Of a stretch of DNA of 64,000 nucleotides, positions 27,790 through 36,927 are shown one piece after another; within the stretch, counting starts at the first letter, position 1; each line of letters begins with the position of its first letter. This stretch comes from Pseudomonadota bacterium (GTDB taxonomy: Bacteria > Pseudomonadota > Gammaproteobacteria > Burkholderiales > Burkholderiaceae_B): positions 1-64,000 of the forward strand of contig JAEWEV010000034.1 of assembly GCA_023389155.1 (NCBI GenBank). The letters are read 5' to 3'. The position numbers and the translations under genes were made by a program. A model generated the notes under the pieces. It worked only from the letters and a program-made list of their open reading frames with translations. It ran no database searches and was not told where the DNA came from.

Positions 27790-28464
27790 TCAGGGATGTC
27801 TGGATTGAAGGTACGATTTTAACAAGGGAACGGTGATTGCCCGCTTTTCCGCCAGAGAATAGCGATCAAGGGCGTCCAGTAACGAGGATAAGGCGCTCAT
27901 GTCGCGTGCATAGTAGTTGAACATCCAGTCGGTCACCTCGGTACCCAGGCGGATACCTTTGTCGGTGGCACGTTGCAGCAGCGCGCCACGGCGTTCGTCG
28001 TCGCTTAGCGTTTCAAGGCGATACACCAGATCCCAGCTTAACCGGGTCCGAAGATCTTCCCTGATCTGCAACTGCCGGGGTGCGCAGGGCCCGCTACAGA
28101 GCAGCGTAAATGCCTCGGGCGTATCCTGCCTGGCCTTCCACTGGTTAAATAGCCCGAAAAGAGCAGCGGCTTGTGTTTCCGACAGTTCATGAACATCATC
28201 GACGGCAATGACAAAGGCGGGCAGAACCGGTTCGCCCGGATCGGGCAGCGTATCGGTAGCTGCATTCACGAAAAGCCCGTTCTGCCTTGTGGCTGCGCGT
28301 AGCAGATGTGTTTTGCCACTGCCGTGTTCGCCCCAAAGATAAAGGCTTTGTCCCGACCTTGCGGCACGCAGGTGGCTGATCGCCTCGCCATTGCGGCCTG
28401 TCACGAAATTGTCGAAACGGGGCGGCACGACCGGCAGGACATCAAGAATAAGTTGTTCTGTCAT
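27790..28464 (-). CDS. hda: DnaA regulatory inactivator Hda
   Basis: A 224-residue AAA+ protein homologous to the DnaA ATPase domain but lacking its DNA-binding domain IV. Walker A is GEHGSGKTHLL and Walker B is FVIAVDDVHEL. Residues 1-6 (MTEQLI) precede a short N-terminal segment that in Hda binds the beta clamp. With the clamp it stimulates ATP hydrolysis by DnaA and so limits re-initiation of replication. It overlaps the AI-2E transporter gene by 4 bp. Confidence 0.9.
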   Translation of the reverse strand: MTEQLILDVLPVVPPRFDNFVTGRNGEAISHLRAARSGQSLYLWGEHGSGKTHLLRAATRQNGLFVNAATDTLPDPGEPVLPAFVIAVDDVHELSETQAAALFGLFNQWKARQDTPEAFTLLCSGPCAPRQLQIREDLRTRLSWDLVYRLETLSDDERRGALLQRATDKGIRLGTEVTDWMFNYYARDMSALSSLLDALDRYSLAEKRAITVPLLKSYLQSRHP

Positions 28465-29525
28465 GATTGATAAAAGTCACTGCGTTGATACTGACCGTAG
28501 ACTCGGCGTATCAGTACAGACAGGGCGGCGCTGATGGGAAGTGCCATCAATACACCAAAGAAACCGAAAATCTGTCCGAAAACGAACAGCGCAAAGATAA
28601 TTACCAGAGGATGCAGGCCGATGCGCTCTCCCATAATTTTGGGCGTGAGAACCATGCCCTCCAGAATCTGGCCCAGCCCATAAACGATGGCCACGGAGAT
28701 AAGCCCGTAATAATTGTCAAATTGCAGCAGGGCGGAAAGAATCGCCAAAAGCAGGCCGAATGTGACACCCAGATAGGGGATGAATACCAGCATGCCGGTC
28801 AGCACGCCGATGGGAATCGCACTTTCGAACCCGGCAATGGACAGTCCGGTACTGTAATAAGCAGCCAGAATCAGCATCACCAGAATCTGGCCGCGCAAAA
28901 AACTGGACAGCAGACGGTCAATATCGTGGAACACGCTGAGTGTAGCGTCCAGAAACCTGCGAGGAATCACTTCCCTGATCGACAGAATGAACTTGTCCCA
29001 GTCAAACAGCAGGTAGACCAGCACAACGGGTGTGATCAGCAGGTTGACGAAAAAGAAGATGACCGCTGAACCACTGGATTTGGCGTAGGTGATAATGGTG
29101 GTGGTCAGGCTATCGGTGCCGGTGATGGCATCCTGCAGCATTGCCCTGATTTTCAGGATATCGATCTCTGCCGAGACGCCAAACAGGTTGTTAAGCTTGG
29201 GTGCAATATTGATATTGTACTGTGCGACCCAGCCCGGCAATTGTTCGATGGCCAGCCCAACTTCTTTGCGCACCAGGGGAATGACGATCAGTAAAACGCC
29301 CAGGATGACCGCAATCAGCAGGAAGAACATGATTCCAACAGCCAGCCAGCGGGGAAATTTGAGTCGCACCAGCATGTTGACGCCTGGCACCAGAATATAG
29401 GCCAGCGCCATGCCCAGCATGAAAGGAGTCAGTACCGGAGACAGGATATAAAGCAGAACGAGCAGTATCAGGCCGACTCCTGACCAGAGAAGGGTCTGTT
29501 TCCGGCGCAAAATATATTCGTTCAT
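28461..29525 (-). CDS. AI-2E family transporter (PerM-like)
   Basis: A 354-residue membrane protein with about eight hydrophobic segments and the family's hydrophilic mid-region (about 90-150). Members include PerM and TqsA, and some act as autoinducer exporters or Na+/H+ antiporters, so the substrate cannot be assigned. It is first in the minus-strand run leading to hda and is divergent from purM, with a 60-bp shared promoter gap. This placement is standard in Burkholderiales. Confidence 0.88.
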   Translation of the reverse strand: MNEYILRRKQTLLWSGVGLILLVLLYILSPVLTPFMLGMALAYILVPGVNMLVRLKFPRWLAVGIMFFLLIAVILGVLLIVIPLVRKEVGLAIEQLPGWVAQYNINIAPKLNNLFGVSAEIDILKIRAMLQDAITGTDSLTTTIITYAKSSGSAVIFFFVNLLITPVVLVYLLFDWDKFILSIREVIPRRFLDATLSVFHDIDRLLSSFLRGQILVMLILAAYYSTGLSIAGFESAIPIGVLTGMLVFIPYLGVTFGLLLAILSALLQFDNYYGLISVAIVYGLGQILEGMVLTPKIMGERIGLHPLVIIFALFVFGQIFGFFGVLMALPISAALSVLIRRVYGQYQRSDFYQS

Positions 29526-29585
29526 CGTAAAATAAGGCCTTCCTGTTCAATTTATTGACATTTTACATATTTAGGCAGCCCGCTC

Positions 29586-30635
29586 ATGACAAATTCAAAC
29601 AAATCTTCCTTAACGTATCGCGATGCCGGTGTGGATATCGACGCCGGGGATGCGCTGGTTGACCGGATCAAACCGCTGGCAGCCAAAACCATGCGGGAAG
29701 GCGTCATGGCAGGCATTGGCGGATTTGGCGCCCTGTTTGAAGTACCCAAAAGATTTCGCGAGCCTGTTCTGGTATCAGGCACTGACGGGGTCGGCACCAA
29801 GCTGCGTCTGGCTTTTGACTGGAACCGCCATGATACAGTGGGAATCGACCTGGTAGCCATGAGCGTCAACGATATTCTGGTACAGGGCGCAGAACCGCTG
29901 TTCTTCCTGGATTATTTTGCCTGCGGCAAACTGTCTGTGGATACGGCAGCCCAGGTTGTCGGCGGCATTGCCAAGGGCTGCGAACTGGCTGGCTGCGCAC
30001 TTATCGGCGGCGAAACGGCTGAAATGCCGGGCATGTATCCTGACGGAGAATACGATCTGGCCGGTTTTGCCGTCGGCGCGGTAGACAAATCGTCCATCAT
30101 CGATGGCAAAAGCATTGTGCCGGGCGATCGCCTGCTGGGCCTGGCTTCCAGTGGCGCGCATTCCAACGGGTTTTCGCTGATTCGCAAGATTCTGGAGCGC
30201 GCTGGTGCCCGTCCGGACGATGACTTCCACGGTCAACCGTTGGCAGACGTGGTCATGGCACCTACCCGTATCTATGTCAAACAGGTTCTGGCTGCGCTGA
30301 CCAAACATGGCACCGCGCTCAAGGGAATGGCACATATTACGGGCGGCGGTCTGCTTGATAACGTCCCCCGCATTCTGCAGGAAGGCCTCAGCGCCCGCAT
30401 CGATAAAGCGGGCTGGACATTGCCGCCATTATTCCAGTGGCTGCAACAGGAGGGCCAGGTCGCCGATACTGAAATGCATCGTGTATTCAATTGCGGAATC
30501 GGTATGGTACTGGTGGTTGCTGCCGATCAGGCAGACGCCATTGCGGCAACGTTACGCGAACAGAGCGAAACCGTTTTTGATCTGGGCGAGATCGTTAAGC
30601 AGGAAGAGGGTATGGCCCAGGCCGTTGTCGTCTGA
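29586..30635 (+). CDS. purM: Phosphoribosylformylglycinamidine cyclo-ligase PurM
   Basis: A 349-residue AIR synthetase that closes the imidazole ring in purine synthesis using ATP. The sequence shows YRDAGVDIDAG at the start, VSGTDGVGTKLRLA, AMSVNDILVQGAEPLFFLDY and IGGETAEMPGMY, all family signatures. It is a single gene with its own hairpin terminator 20 bp after the stop; purN is not adjacent. Confidence 0.96.
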   Translation: MTNSNKSSLTYRDAGVDIDAGDALVDRIKPLAAKTMREGVMAGIGGFGALFEVPKRFREPVLVSGTDGVGTKLRLAFDWNRHDTVGIDLVAMSVNDILVQGAEPLFFLDYFACGKLSVDTAAQVVGGIAKGCELAGCALIGGETAEMPGMYPDGEYDLAGFAVGAVDKSSIIDGKSIVPGDRLLGLASSGAHSNGFSLIRKILERAGARPDDDFHGQPLADVVMAPTRIYVKQVLAALTKHGTALKGMAHITGGGLLDNVPRILQEGLSARIDKAGWTLPPLFQWLQQEGQVADTEMHRVFNCGIGMVLVVAADQADAIAATLREQSETVFDLGEIVKQEEGMAQAVVV

Positions 30636-30655
30636 TAAATCCGGCAGGCAGCGTA

Positions 30656-30684
30656 AAGGCAGGCAGATAGCCTGCCTTGTTTCA
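30656..30684 (+). terminator. purM terminator
   Basis: AAGGCAGG (30656-30663) and CCTGCCTT (30671-30678) form a perfect 8-bp stem with a 7-base loop, followed by GTTTC. The U-tract is short, so termination may be partial. Confidence 0.6.
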
Positions 30685-30848
30685 TTGCGTCGGCATATCC
30701 GGCTGCGTACGGCTGGAAAAAATGACCACGTGCCGGCAGGGATGCTACATATCCGGCGTTCCACTTCATCAATCAGGTTTGCAATACCCAACGTTTGCAG
30801 GGGCGTGCTTCGTCTTTCAAGGTGGGGTTGTTGATGTGCGTCAGGCGT

Positions 30849-31790
30849 TTACATCAGCGTTACTTTCATCAGCGGGGCAACGGCGTCAATCACGCTCGCG
30901 GTGACGTTCGAATCAAGACAATCTACCACTTGCCGGTCTGGCATGCTGCGCAGCCAGGTCAGTTGTCGCTTGGCAAGCTGGCGCGTCGCGGCTATGCCTT
31001 TGTCGCGTGCCTCTGTCAGCGTGGTCTGACCTGCCAAATGCTCCCATAGCTGCCGGTAGCCGACACAACGGATCGATGGCAAATCCTCATGCAGATCATC
31101 CCGATCCCGGAGTTGACGAACTTCATCCACAAATCCTCTTTCCAGCATCAGGTCAAAACGCTGAGCGATCCGCTCATGCAGGACCAGGCGATCCGAGGGT
31201 TCCAGGCTGACAATATGAAAATGATGGCTTCCTTCGCGCACGCCTTCCTGTTCAATCAGGGTCGAGTATGGCTGACCACTGATCAGGCAGACTTCAAGCA
31301 TTCGCTGAATGCGCTGACGATCATTGGGGGACAATCGGGCAGCCGTAACCGGATCCAGTCGTCCGAGTTCTTCGTGCACATGGGGCCATCCATGCTGCCG
31401 AGCCATCTCGTCGATGCGAGCCCGAATGTCGGGATCAGCCGGGGGCAGGCAATTGAGGCCCTGGCGCAGCGCGTTGAAATACATCATGGTGCCTCCCGCC
31501 AATACTGGGATGTGGCCGCGTTCGCGAATCTGTGTGATCAGGCTGTGGGAATCCAGCAGAAATTGCGCGGCGCTATAGGTCTCGGCAGGATCGCGGATAT
31601 CCAGAAGATGCTGGGGAGTTTCTGCCCGTTCTTCAGGCGTGGGTTTGGCGGTACCAATATCCATCCCCCTGTAGATAGTGGCCGAATCAACGTTGATGAT
31701 TTCGATGGGCCAGCGGCGGGCAAGCGCCAGCACACCGGCACTTTTTCCGGAGGCTGTCGGGCCGGCAAGGCAGAGGATGGCTTGCGTCAC
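30849..31790 (-). CDS. miaA: tRNA dimethylallyltransferase MiaA
   Basis: A 313-residue enzyme that attaches a dimethylallyl group to N6 of A37 in tRNAs reading UNN codons. The P-loop LAGPTASGKSAG, VDSATIYRGMDIGTAKP and VLAGGTMMYFNALRQG are the expected motifs. The start overlaps mutL by 4 bp, the conserved mutL-miaA pairing of proteobacteria. Confidence 0.95.
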   Translation of the reverse strand: MTQAILCLAGPTASGKSAGVLALARRWPIEIINVDSATIYRGMDIGTAKPTPEERAETPQHLLDIRDPAETYSAAQFLLDSHSLITQIRERGHIPVLAGGTMMYFNALRQGLNCLPPADPDIRARIDEMARQHGWPHVHEELGRLDPVTAARLSPNDRQRIQRMLEVCLISGQPYSTLIEQEGVREGSHHFHIVSLEPSDRLVLHERIAQRFDLMLERGFVDEVRQLRDRDDLHEDLPSIRCVGYRQLWEHLAGQTTLTEARDKGIAATRQLAKRQLTWLRSMPDRQVVDCLDSNVTASVIDAVAPLMKVTLM

Positions 31791-33805
31791 TGGCCGCGCA
31801 TGAACAGTCGGTCAAGATCGTTCATGCTCCATTGGAACCAGGTGGGCCGTCCGTGATTGCACTGGTTAGCCCTTTCGGTGTGCTCCATCTGGCGCAGCAG
31901 TGCGTTCATTTCCTCAATCGTCAGTCGCCGGTTGGCCCTTACCGAGCCATGGCAGGCCATGGTTGAAAGCAGTTCATTGCGTTGGCCGGTGAGCTGTTCG
32001 GAAGCACCCACCATGTCCAGCTCCTTAAGTACATTCAGCAGCAGTGACTCGATATCGCCACCCGCCAGTAAAGAAGGGACGGAACGCACAGCGAGCGAGC
32101 GGGGGCCTGTAGCGCTGACCGTCAGGCCAAGTGTGATCAGGTGATCCCTGTGGCTTTCCATCACCGCCACATCGTGTTCGCTGCAGTGAATTACATAGGG
32201 TACCAGCAATTCCTGTTGCGGCAGCGCCTGCTGGTCGAGCAGGATTTTCAGGCGTTCATAGACCACGCGTTCGTGCGCGGCATGCATGTCCACCAGAATC
32301 AGTCCTTTGGCATTCTGCGCCAAAATATAGACACCATGCAGCTGCCCCAGCGCCATGCCCAGCGGATACGGATCGGCATCGTCGCCGGTATCGGGCAGAC
32401 CGGTAGCTTGAGGCATGTTTGCCGTGGTGGACGGGGATCGCAATGAAGCAGAGGGAGTGGCATAGGGCGAGGTAGCGTTTCCGACCTCTTTGCTTATGCC
32501 CAGATCACCTTCCTGCACATGTCGGGTCGCCGGGTCCAGCGGCGCGTAAAAGTGCTTCCAGCTATCAGCCGATTGCTGTCCGGGTTCGTGCAGACGCAAT
32601 GAAGACTGATAGCCATCATTGTAGCCACCGCCTGTACTGCTGCCATTACCTGTTTGCCGGATGCCGCCATTTGGCGGAAACGACATTGCAGTCTGATTGC
32701 CATTACTCGGATTGCCGGAATCTTTTGTGGCGTCGGGATAGGGCGGGGATTGCCCCGCGGCCCCCTGCAGGCCGGCAGGCATGCGATCAGGCAGTGCGTT
32801 GGCGGCAGCGGCCTCGCCACCGGCAGCCGCCAACGCCTGAGTCAGCACCTGGCCAACGAAGCGATGAACGGCGCCACTGTCGCGGAAGCGTACTTCGCTC
32901 TTCGCCGGATGGACATTCACATCCACGGCTGTAGGGTCAATATCAAGAAACAGAACATAGGCGGGTTGCCGGTCGCCATGCAAGACATCTGCATAAGCGG
33001 ATCGTATCGCATGGCTAACAGTACGATCACGGACGAAGCGGCCATTCACGTAAAGGTATTGACGATCGGCGCGCGCGCGTGCTGCGTTGGGCAGCGTAAT
33101 CAGACCGCGCAGGCCGGCAGCGGGTAGCGCAGCTTCCACCGGGAGCCCCGCCTGGGTGAATTCATTGCCCAGTACGTCGCGGATACGTTGCAACACGTCC
33201 ACCGGCATCCATTGCCGGTAAGCCTTGCCGTTGTGAAACAGACGAAAGGCGATATCAGGATTGGCCAGGGCAATGCGTTCGGCCACGGCGACGCAATGCC
33301 CCAGTTCGGTTGCTTCGGATTTCAGAAATTTGCGTCGCGCCGGTACCGCATCAAAGAGCTGGCGTACGTCTATGGTGGTACCCGTGCTGCCGGCAGCGGG
33401 GCTGATCTGCAGGGATGTACCGTCGATTTGCCAGGCGTGGTCGTCTGCCTCGGTGCGCGAAGTGAGCGTTACCCGGGCAACGGATGCGATGGAAGCCAGC
33501 GCCTCTCCGCGAAACCCCATAGAGCTGACCGCTTCCAGATCGCCCAGGCTGTTGATCTTGCTGGTGGCATGCCGGGTGAGCGCCAGCGTCAGCTCATCCT
33601 GGGGAATACCATGGCCATCGTCAATAATGCAGATGCGGCGAATGCCGCCCCCGTCCAAGCGGATTTCAATGCTACGCGCTCCGGCATCCAGGGCGTTTTC
33701 CAGCAGCTCCTTGAGCACGGACGCCGGGCGTTCGATGACTTCGCCGGCGGCAATCTGGCTGATCAGCGTATCGGGCAGGGGAGCAATGTGACGGCGTTCA
33801 GACAT
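31787..33805 (-). CDS. mutL: DNA mismatch repair protein MutL
   Basis: A 672-residue GHKL ATPase that links mismatch recognition by MutS to strand removal. N-terminal motifs are ENALDAGARS, IDDGHGI and SMGFRGEALASI. A Gly/Ser/Pro/Asn-rich linker covers about 340-470. The C-terminal domain holds DMHAAHERVVYE at about 506-517, matching the DxHAx2Ex4E metal motif of MutL endonucleases, and ends with CNHGRPT. This suggests MutL itself nicks DNA, as in bacteria without MutH; no mutH is visible in this window. Confidence 0.95.
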   Translation of the reverse strand: MSERRHIAPLPDTLISQIAAGEVIERPASVLKELLENALDAGARSIEIRLDGGGIRRICIIDDGHGIPQDELTLALTRHATSKINSLGDLEAVSSMGFRGEALASIASVARVTLTSRTEADDHAWQIDGTSLQISPAAGSTGTTIDVRQLFDAVPARRKFLKSEATELGHCVAVAERIALANPDIAFRLFHNGKAYRQWMPVDVLQRIRDVLGNEFTQAGLPVEAALPAAGLRGLITLPNAARARADRQYLYVNGRFVRDRTVSHAIRSAYADVLHGDRQPAYVLFLDIDPTAVDVNVHPAKSEVRFRDSGAVHRFVGQVLTQALAAAGGEAAAANALPDRMPAGLQGAAGQSPPYPDATKDSGNPSNGNQTAMSFPPNGGIRQTGNGSSTGGGYNDGYQSSLRLHEPGQQSADSWKHFYAPLDPATRHVQEGDLGISKEVGNATSPYATPSASLRSPSTTANMPQATGLPDTGDDADPYPLGMALGQLHGVYILAQNAKGLILVDMHAAHERVVYERLKILLDQQALPQQELLVPYVIHCSEHDVAVMESHRDHLITLGLTVSATGPRSLAVRSVPSLLAGGDIESLLLNVLKELDMVGASEQLTGQRNELLSTMACHGSVRANRRLTIEEMNALLRQMEHTERANQCNHGRPTWFQWSMNDLDRLFMRGQ

Positions 33806-33876
33806 GAATAAGAAGGCAATAGGAAGGGCAATGGATCATTTTACCGTGTTTGCCTGCACAGTTGCGGTCAAGGCTG

Positions 33877-33908
33877 ACAAATCAAAACGCCTCCCGCAGG
33901 GAGGCGTT
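33877..33908 (-). terminator. Terminator after amiC
   Basis: A perfect 10-bp stem (AACGCCTCCC at 33886-33895 with GGGAGGCGTT at 33899-33908) around a 3-base loop. On the minus strand it is followed by TTTTGATTTG. It lies between amiC and mutL, so it should end or attenuate the tsaE-amiC transcript ahead of mutL-miaA. Confidence 0.8.
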
Positions 33909-33970
33909 GGGCAGTTACAGTTGGTAGCCGGGATCGGGAACGAACGGATTTTTTTACCGTACGAGAGCCG

Positions 33971-35302
33971 CTATCCCACGCGAGCCAGCGGAGGATTGGT
34001 CGAAAAGTAATCGTTGACGCCCGAAAAAATGGCTCTTGCGATCTTGCGCTGATTGGCCGGGCTGCGCAGGAAGTTTTCCTCTTGTGGATTACTGATAAAC
34101 GCCGTTTCGACAAGAATGGAAGGAATGTCTGGCGCCTTCAGAACGGCAAAACCGGCCTGTTCCACCTTGCGGCTATGAATTCCATTAATCTGCGCCAGGG
34201 AGCCCAGCACCCGGTGGCCGATTTTCAGGGAATCGTTGATTTGTGCGTTGGTAGACATATCCAGCAGCACACTGGCAGTTTGTCTGTCGTGAGCCCCGAT
34301 GTCCAGGCCACCGATCAGATCCGAGGCATTCTCCTTCTTGGCCAGCCAGCGGGCTGCTGCACTGGAAGCGCCGTTGCGTGACAGGGCGAAAACCGACGTG
34401 CCGCGTGCCGAGCGGTTGGTAAATGCATCGGCATGGATGGAAACGAACAGGTCTGCTTTCACGCGCCGAGCTTTCTGGACCCGAACATGCAGGGGCACAA
34501 AGAAATCGGCATCCCGCGTCATGTATGCCCGCATATTGGGCTTCGAATTGATCACGTCACGCAACTGGCGTCCGATGGCCAGAACAATATCTTTTTCCCG
34601 CGTACCGCGTCCGCCGATGGCGCCAGGATCTTCGCCTCCATGCCCGGGATCGATGGCCACCAGAATGGGGCGATTCGGATTGGCGCGTGAAGGCTGGCGG
34701 CCTGCTGTAGCAGGATTGACCTGACCGTTGACAGAGGGAACAGGGGCATTACTGTTGTTCTGTGCCAGATTGTCCAGCACCTGCGCCAGGGGATCGTTTG
34801 CCAAATCGTTGGCCAGTGCCATGATGGGATCTTTGGCAATTTTGGGGTACAGATCCAGCACCAGCCGGTATTGATAGTCACCTACCGGTTTGAGCGTGAA
34901 CACCTGGGGAGCGATAGGCTGTTTCAGATCAAACACAAGACGTACCACATCGGCCCGGTTCTGGGCAACGCGTACGGTAGATATATAGGGATCGTTGGGC
35001 CGGATTTTGGAAATCAGCGAGTTGAGCGCCTGACTGATGCTCAGCCCCTGAATGTCGACAACAAGGCGGTTCGGGCTGGTCAGCATGAAGTGCTCTGCAT
35101 GCAGCGGCGCACTGAGTTCAAGGGTAACCCGGGTATATTCGTCTGCCGGCCAGGTACGTACGGCCAGAATTTGACCACCTGCAGCTGCAGCGACCTTGGA
35201 GATGACGGGAAGGGACAGCAGCGTGGCTGATGCACCCAGAATGCGCCGACGGCTCAGCTGCCGCCTGTTGGCATTTCCCTGTGAATGAGCTGTGTTATCC
35301 AT
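33971..35302 (-). CDS. amiC: N-acetylmuramoyl-L-alanine amidase AmiC-type, Tat-exported
   Basis: A 443-residue periplasmic amidase that cleaves peptidoglycan stem peptides during cell separation. The N-terminus has a twin-arginine signal (SRRRILGAS followed by a modest hydrophobic stretch ending ISKVAAA), then an AMIN septum-targeting domain (about 45-155). A variable linker and the zinc amidase_3 domain from about 205 (IDPGHGGEDPGAIGG) follow. SIHADAF and ETAFISNPQEE are further catalytic-domain motifs. The start lies 49 bp inside tsaE; no later in-frame Met would keep the signal peptide. Confidence 0.92.
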   Translation of the reverse strand: MDNTAHSQGNANRRQLSRRRILGASATLLSLPVISKVAAAAGGQILAVRTWPADEYTRVTLELSAPLHAEHFMLTSPNRLVVDIQGLSISQALNSLISKIRPNDPYISTVRVAQNRADVVRLVFDLKQPIAPQVFTLKPVGDYQYRLVLDLYPKIAKDPIMALANDLANDPLAQVLDNLAQNNSNAPVPSVNGQVNPATAGRQPSRANPNRPILVAIDPGHGGEDPGAIGGRGTREKDIVLAIGRQLRDVINSKPNMRAYMTRDADFFVPLHVRVQKARRVKADLFVSIHADAFTNRSARGTSVFALSRNGASSAAARWLAKKENASDLIGGLDIGAHDRQTASVLLDMSTNAQINDSLKIGHRVLGSLAQINGIHSRKVEQAGFAVLKAPDIPSILVETAFISNPQEENFLRSPANQRKIARAIFSGVNDYFSTNPPLARVG

Positions 35303-35814
35303 GTCTTGCCCTTTTCCGAAAAAGCGTTAAATTGTGCCGTTCTTCCTGCCGATTCGTATATCAGGTTCAGTTCAAGATCTGGTTTTGGAAGTCCAGGTCC
35401 TGCTTTTTCTGCCCACTCTATGAATACAATAGCGTTTTCGCTGAGATTTTCGCGAAAGCCAGCATCAAGCCATTCGTCGTTATCGGTAAATCTATAAAAA
35501 TCAAAGTGATACAAGTATAAACTAGAAAGATTATAGGTTTCAAGCAAAGTGTAGGTTGGACTTTTAATTCGTCCGGTCACACCCATGGACCGTAAAAAGT
35601 GGCGAACGAAAGTCGTTTTACCGGCACCCAGATCGCCTTTCAGGTAGACGGCGGCACGCTTGCCCTCAGCCTCAGTTTTAGCGTAAGTTGTTGAAAAATA
35701 GTCGGAAAAAATATCAGCCAGGCGGGCTGCCAGGGCTTCCGTCGCTGCTTCGTCGGGCAGGAACTCAGAGGCGCTGGACAGCGAAGTATCAGGGGGTAAT
35801 TGCGCGTTGGACAT
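35254..35814 (-). CDS. tsaE: tRNA t6A biosynthesis ATPase TsaE
   Basis: A 186-residue P-loop protein that works with TsaB, TsaC and TsaD to make threonylcarbamoyladenosine at A37 of ANN-decoding tRNAs. Walker A is KGDLGAGKTTFVRHFL, followed by SPTYTLLETY and HFDFYR, the family signatures; EWAEKAG is the Walker-B-like end. The N-terminal 30 residues are poorly conserved. The 3' end overlaps the amiC start by 49 bp, a conserved but unusually long overlap. Confidence 0.93.
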   Translation of the reverse strand: MSNAQLPPDTSLSSASEFLPDEAATEALAARLADIFSDYFSTTYAKTEAEGKRAAVYLKGDLGAGKTTFVRHFLRSMGVTGRIKSPTYTLLETYNLSSLYLYHFDFYRFTDNDEWLDAGFRENLSENAIVFIEWAEKAGPGLPKPDLELNLIYESAGRTAQFNAFSEKGKTWITQLIHREMPTGGS

Positions 35815-35913
35815 GGAAATCTGACAGCTCCATGGAAAAAAATATAAGGTAAATTATAAAAAAATGCCGAGAACTGCTTAAAATATAATAGAAAAGTTCC
35901 AGCGAATGCGTGG

Positions 35914-36819
35914 CTAATTTACCAATTTGTGGCAAACGAATAGCCAAAATGGGATAGTCAGAACGCAAATCACGGTACCCGCAGAAATTGCAGTGGCTAC
36001 AGTGCGTCCATCTCCACCCATGCGGGCGGCAAGAATATACGCGGAAGATGCCGGGGGCAGGGCGGCGAAAAGCACCAGAATGCTCGTTTCCAGTGAGGTC
36101 AGCGAGAAAACCATTGCCAGGGCGAACGCAAAAACCGGCATCACCATCAGGCGAACGGCCAGGATCCAGCTGATTATCTTGCGGTCCTGGCTGCCGCCTT
36201 CCAGCGAGAGGCTGGCTCCCACACAAAGCAAGCCCAGCGGGATGGCGCTATTGCCCAGTTTGGACAATGTTAGCTCCAGCGTGTGCTCCAGTCCCAAACC
36301 TGAAAAATTCAGCAGCAAACCGGCCAGCGTCGCCAGCACCAGTGGATTTTTCAGGATTTCCAGCCATACATTGGATCCCTGAAAACGCGCCAGCGACTTG
36401 ACGGCCAGCACATTGGCAATGGGCACCGAAAAGCCGACGATCACGGCCATAATGGTCTGACCTTCACTGCCAGCCAGTGCGGCAGACAGGGAGAAACCCA
36501 CATAGGTGTTGAAACGGTAGGCACACTGCGCCAGTGAGGCCAGTGCAATGGGGCGTGGCTGCAGAATAGGCCGTGCCAGCCAGGCAGTCAGGTATCCTGC
36601 CAGGCACAGGATAACGGCAATTGCCAGCAGCCTGCCGGCAGACCCTGGTGAGATGGGCGTGTGAGCGATGGATTGGATCAGTAAAGCCGGAAACAGGATG
36701 TAGTACACCAGCCTTTCGGTATTGGTAAAGAATTCCTGGGAAAATTTCAGCTTGTGAAGCAGCACCCACCCCAGTGCGACAATAATACAGTCCGGGATGA
36801 CAAGCAGGGCAATATGCAT
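35914..36819 (-). CDS. AEC family transporter (auxin-efflux-carrier fold)
   Basis: A 301-residue inner-membrane protein with about ten hydrophobic segments in two inverted halves. Features include the N-terminal VLLHKLKFSQEF after the first segment, a central loop near 150, and RMGGDGRTVATAISAGT in the last third, typical of the AEC family (malonate, malate and related carboxylate carriers). The ATG at 36819 gives a start right before the first membrane segment; the frame runs 16 codons further upstream without a family-like sequence. The substrate is unknown. Single gene. Confidence 0.85.
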   Translation of the reverse strand: MHIALLVIPDCIIVALGWVLLHKLKFSQEFFTNTERLVYYILFPALLIQSIAHTPISPGSAGRLLAIAVILCLAGYLTAWLARPILQPRPIALASLAQCAYRFNTYVGFSLSAALAGSEGQTIMAVIVGFSVPIANVLAVKSLARFQGSNVWLEILKNPLVLATLAGLLLNFSGLGLEHTLELTLSKLGNSAIPLGLLCVGASLSLEGGSQDRKIISWILAVRLMVMPVFAFALAMVFSLTSLETSILVLFAALPPASSAYILAARMGGDGRTVATAISAGTVICVLTIPFWLFVCHKLVN

Positions 36820-36927
36820 AGGGTCAGGCGAGCGGGTTGAATTGAAAGAATATGGGCTAGAATCCAATCATAATTCAGAAAGCCGTGGCAGGTTGTCGAT
36901 CCCATTTTTTGTTATGAATAAATTACC

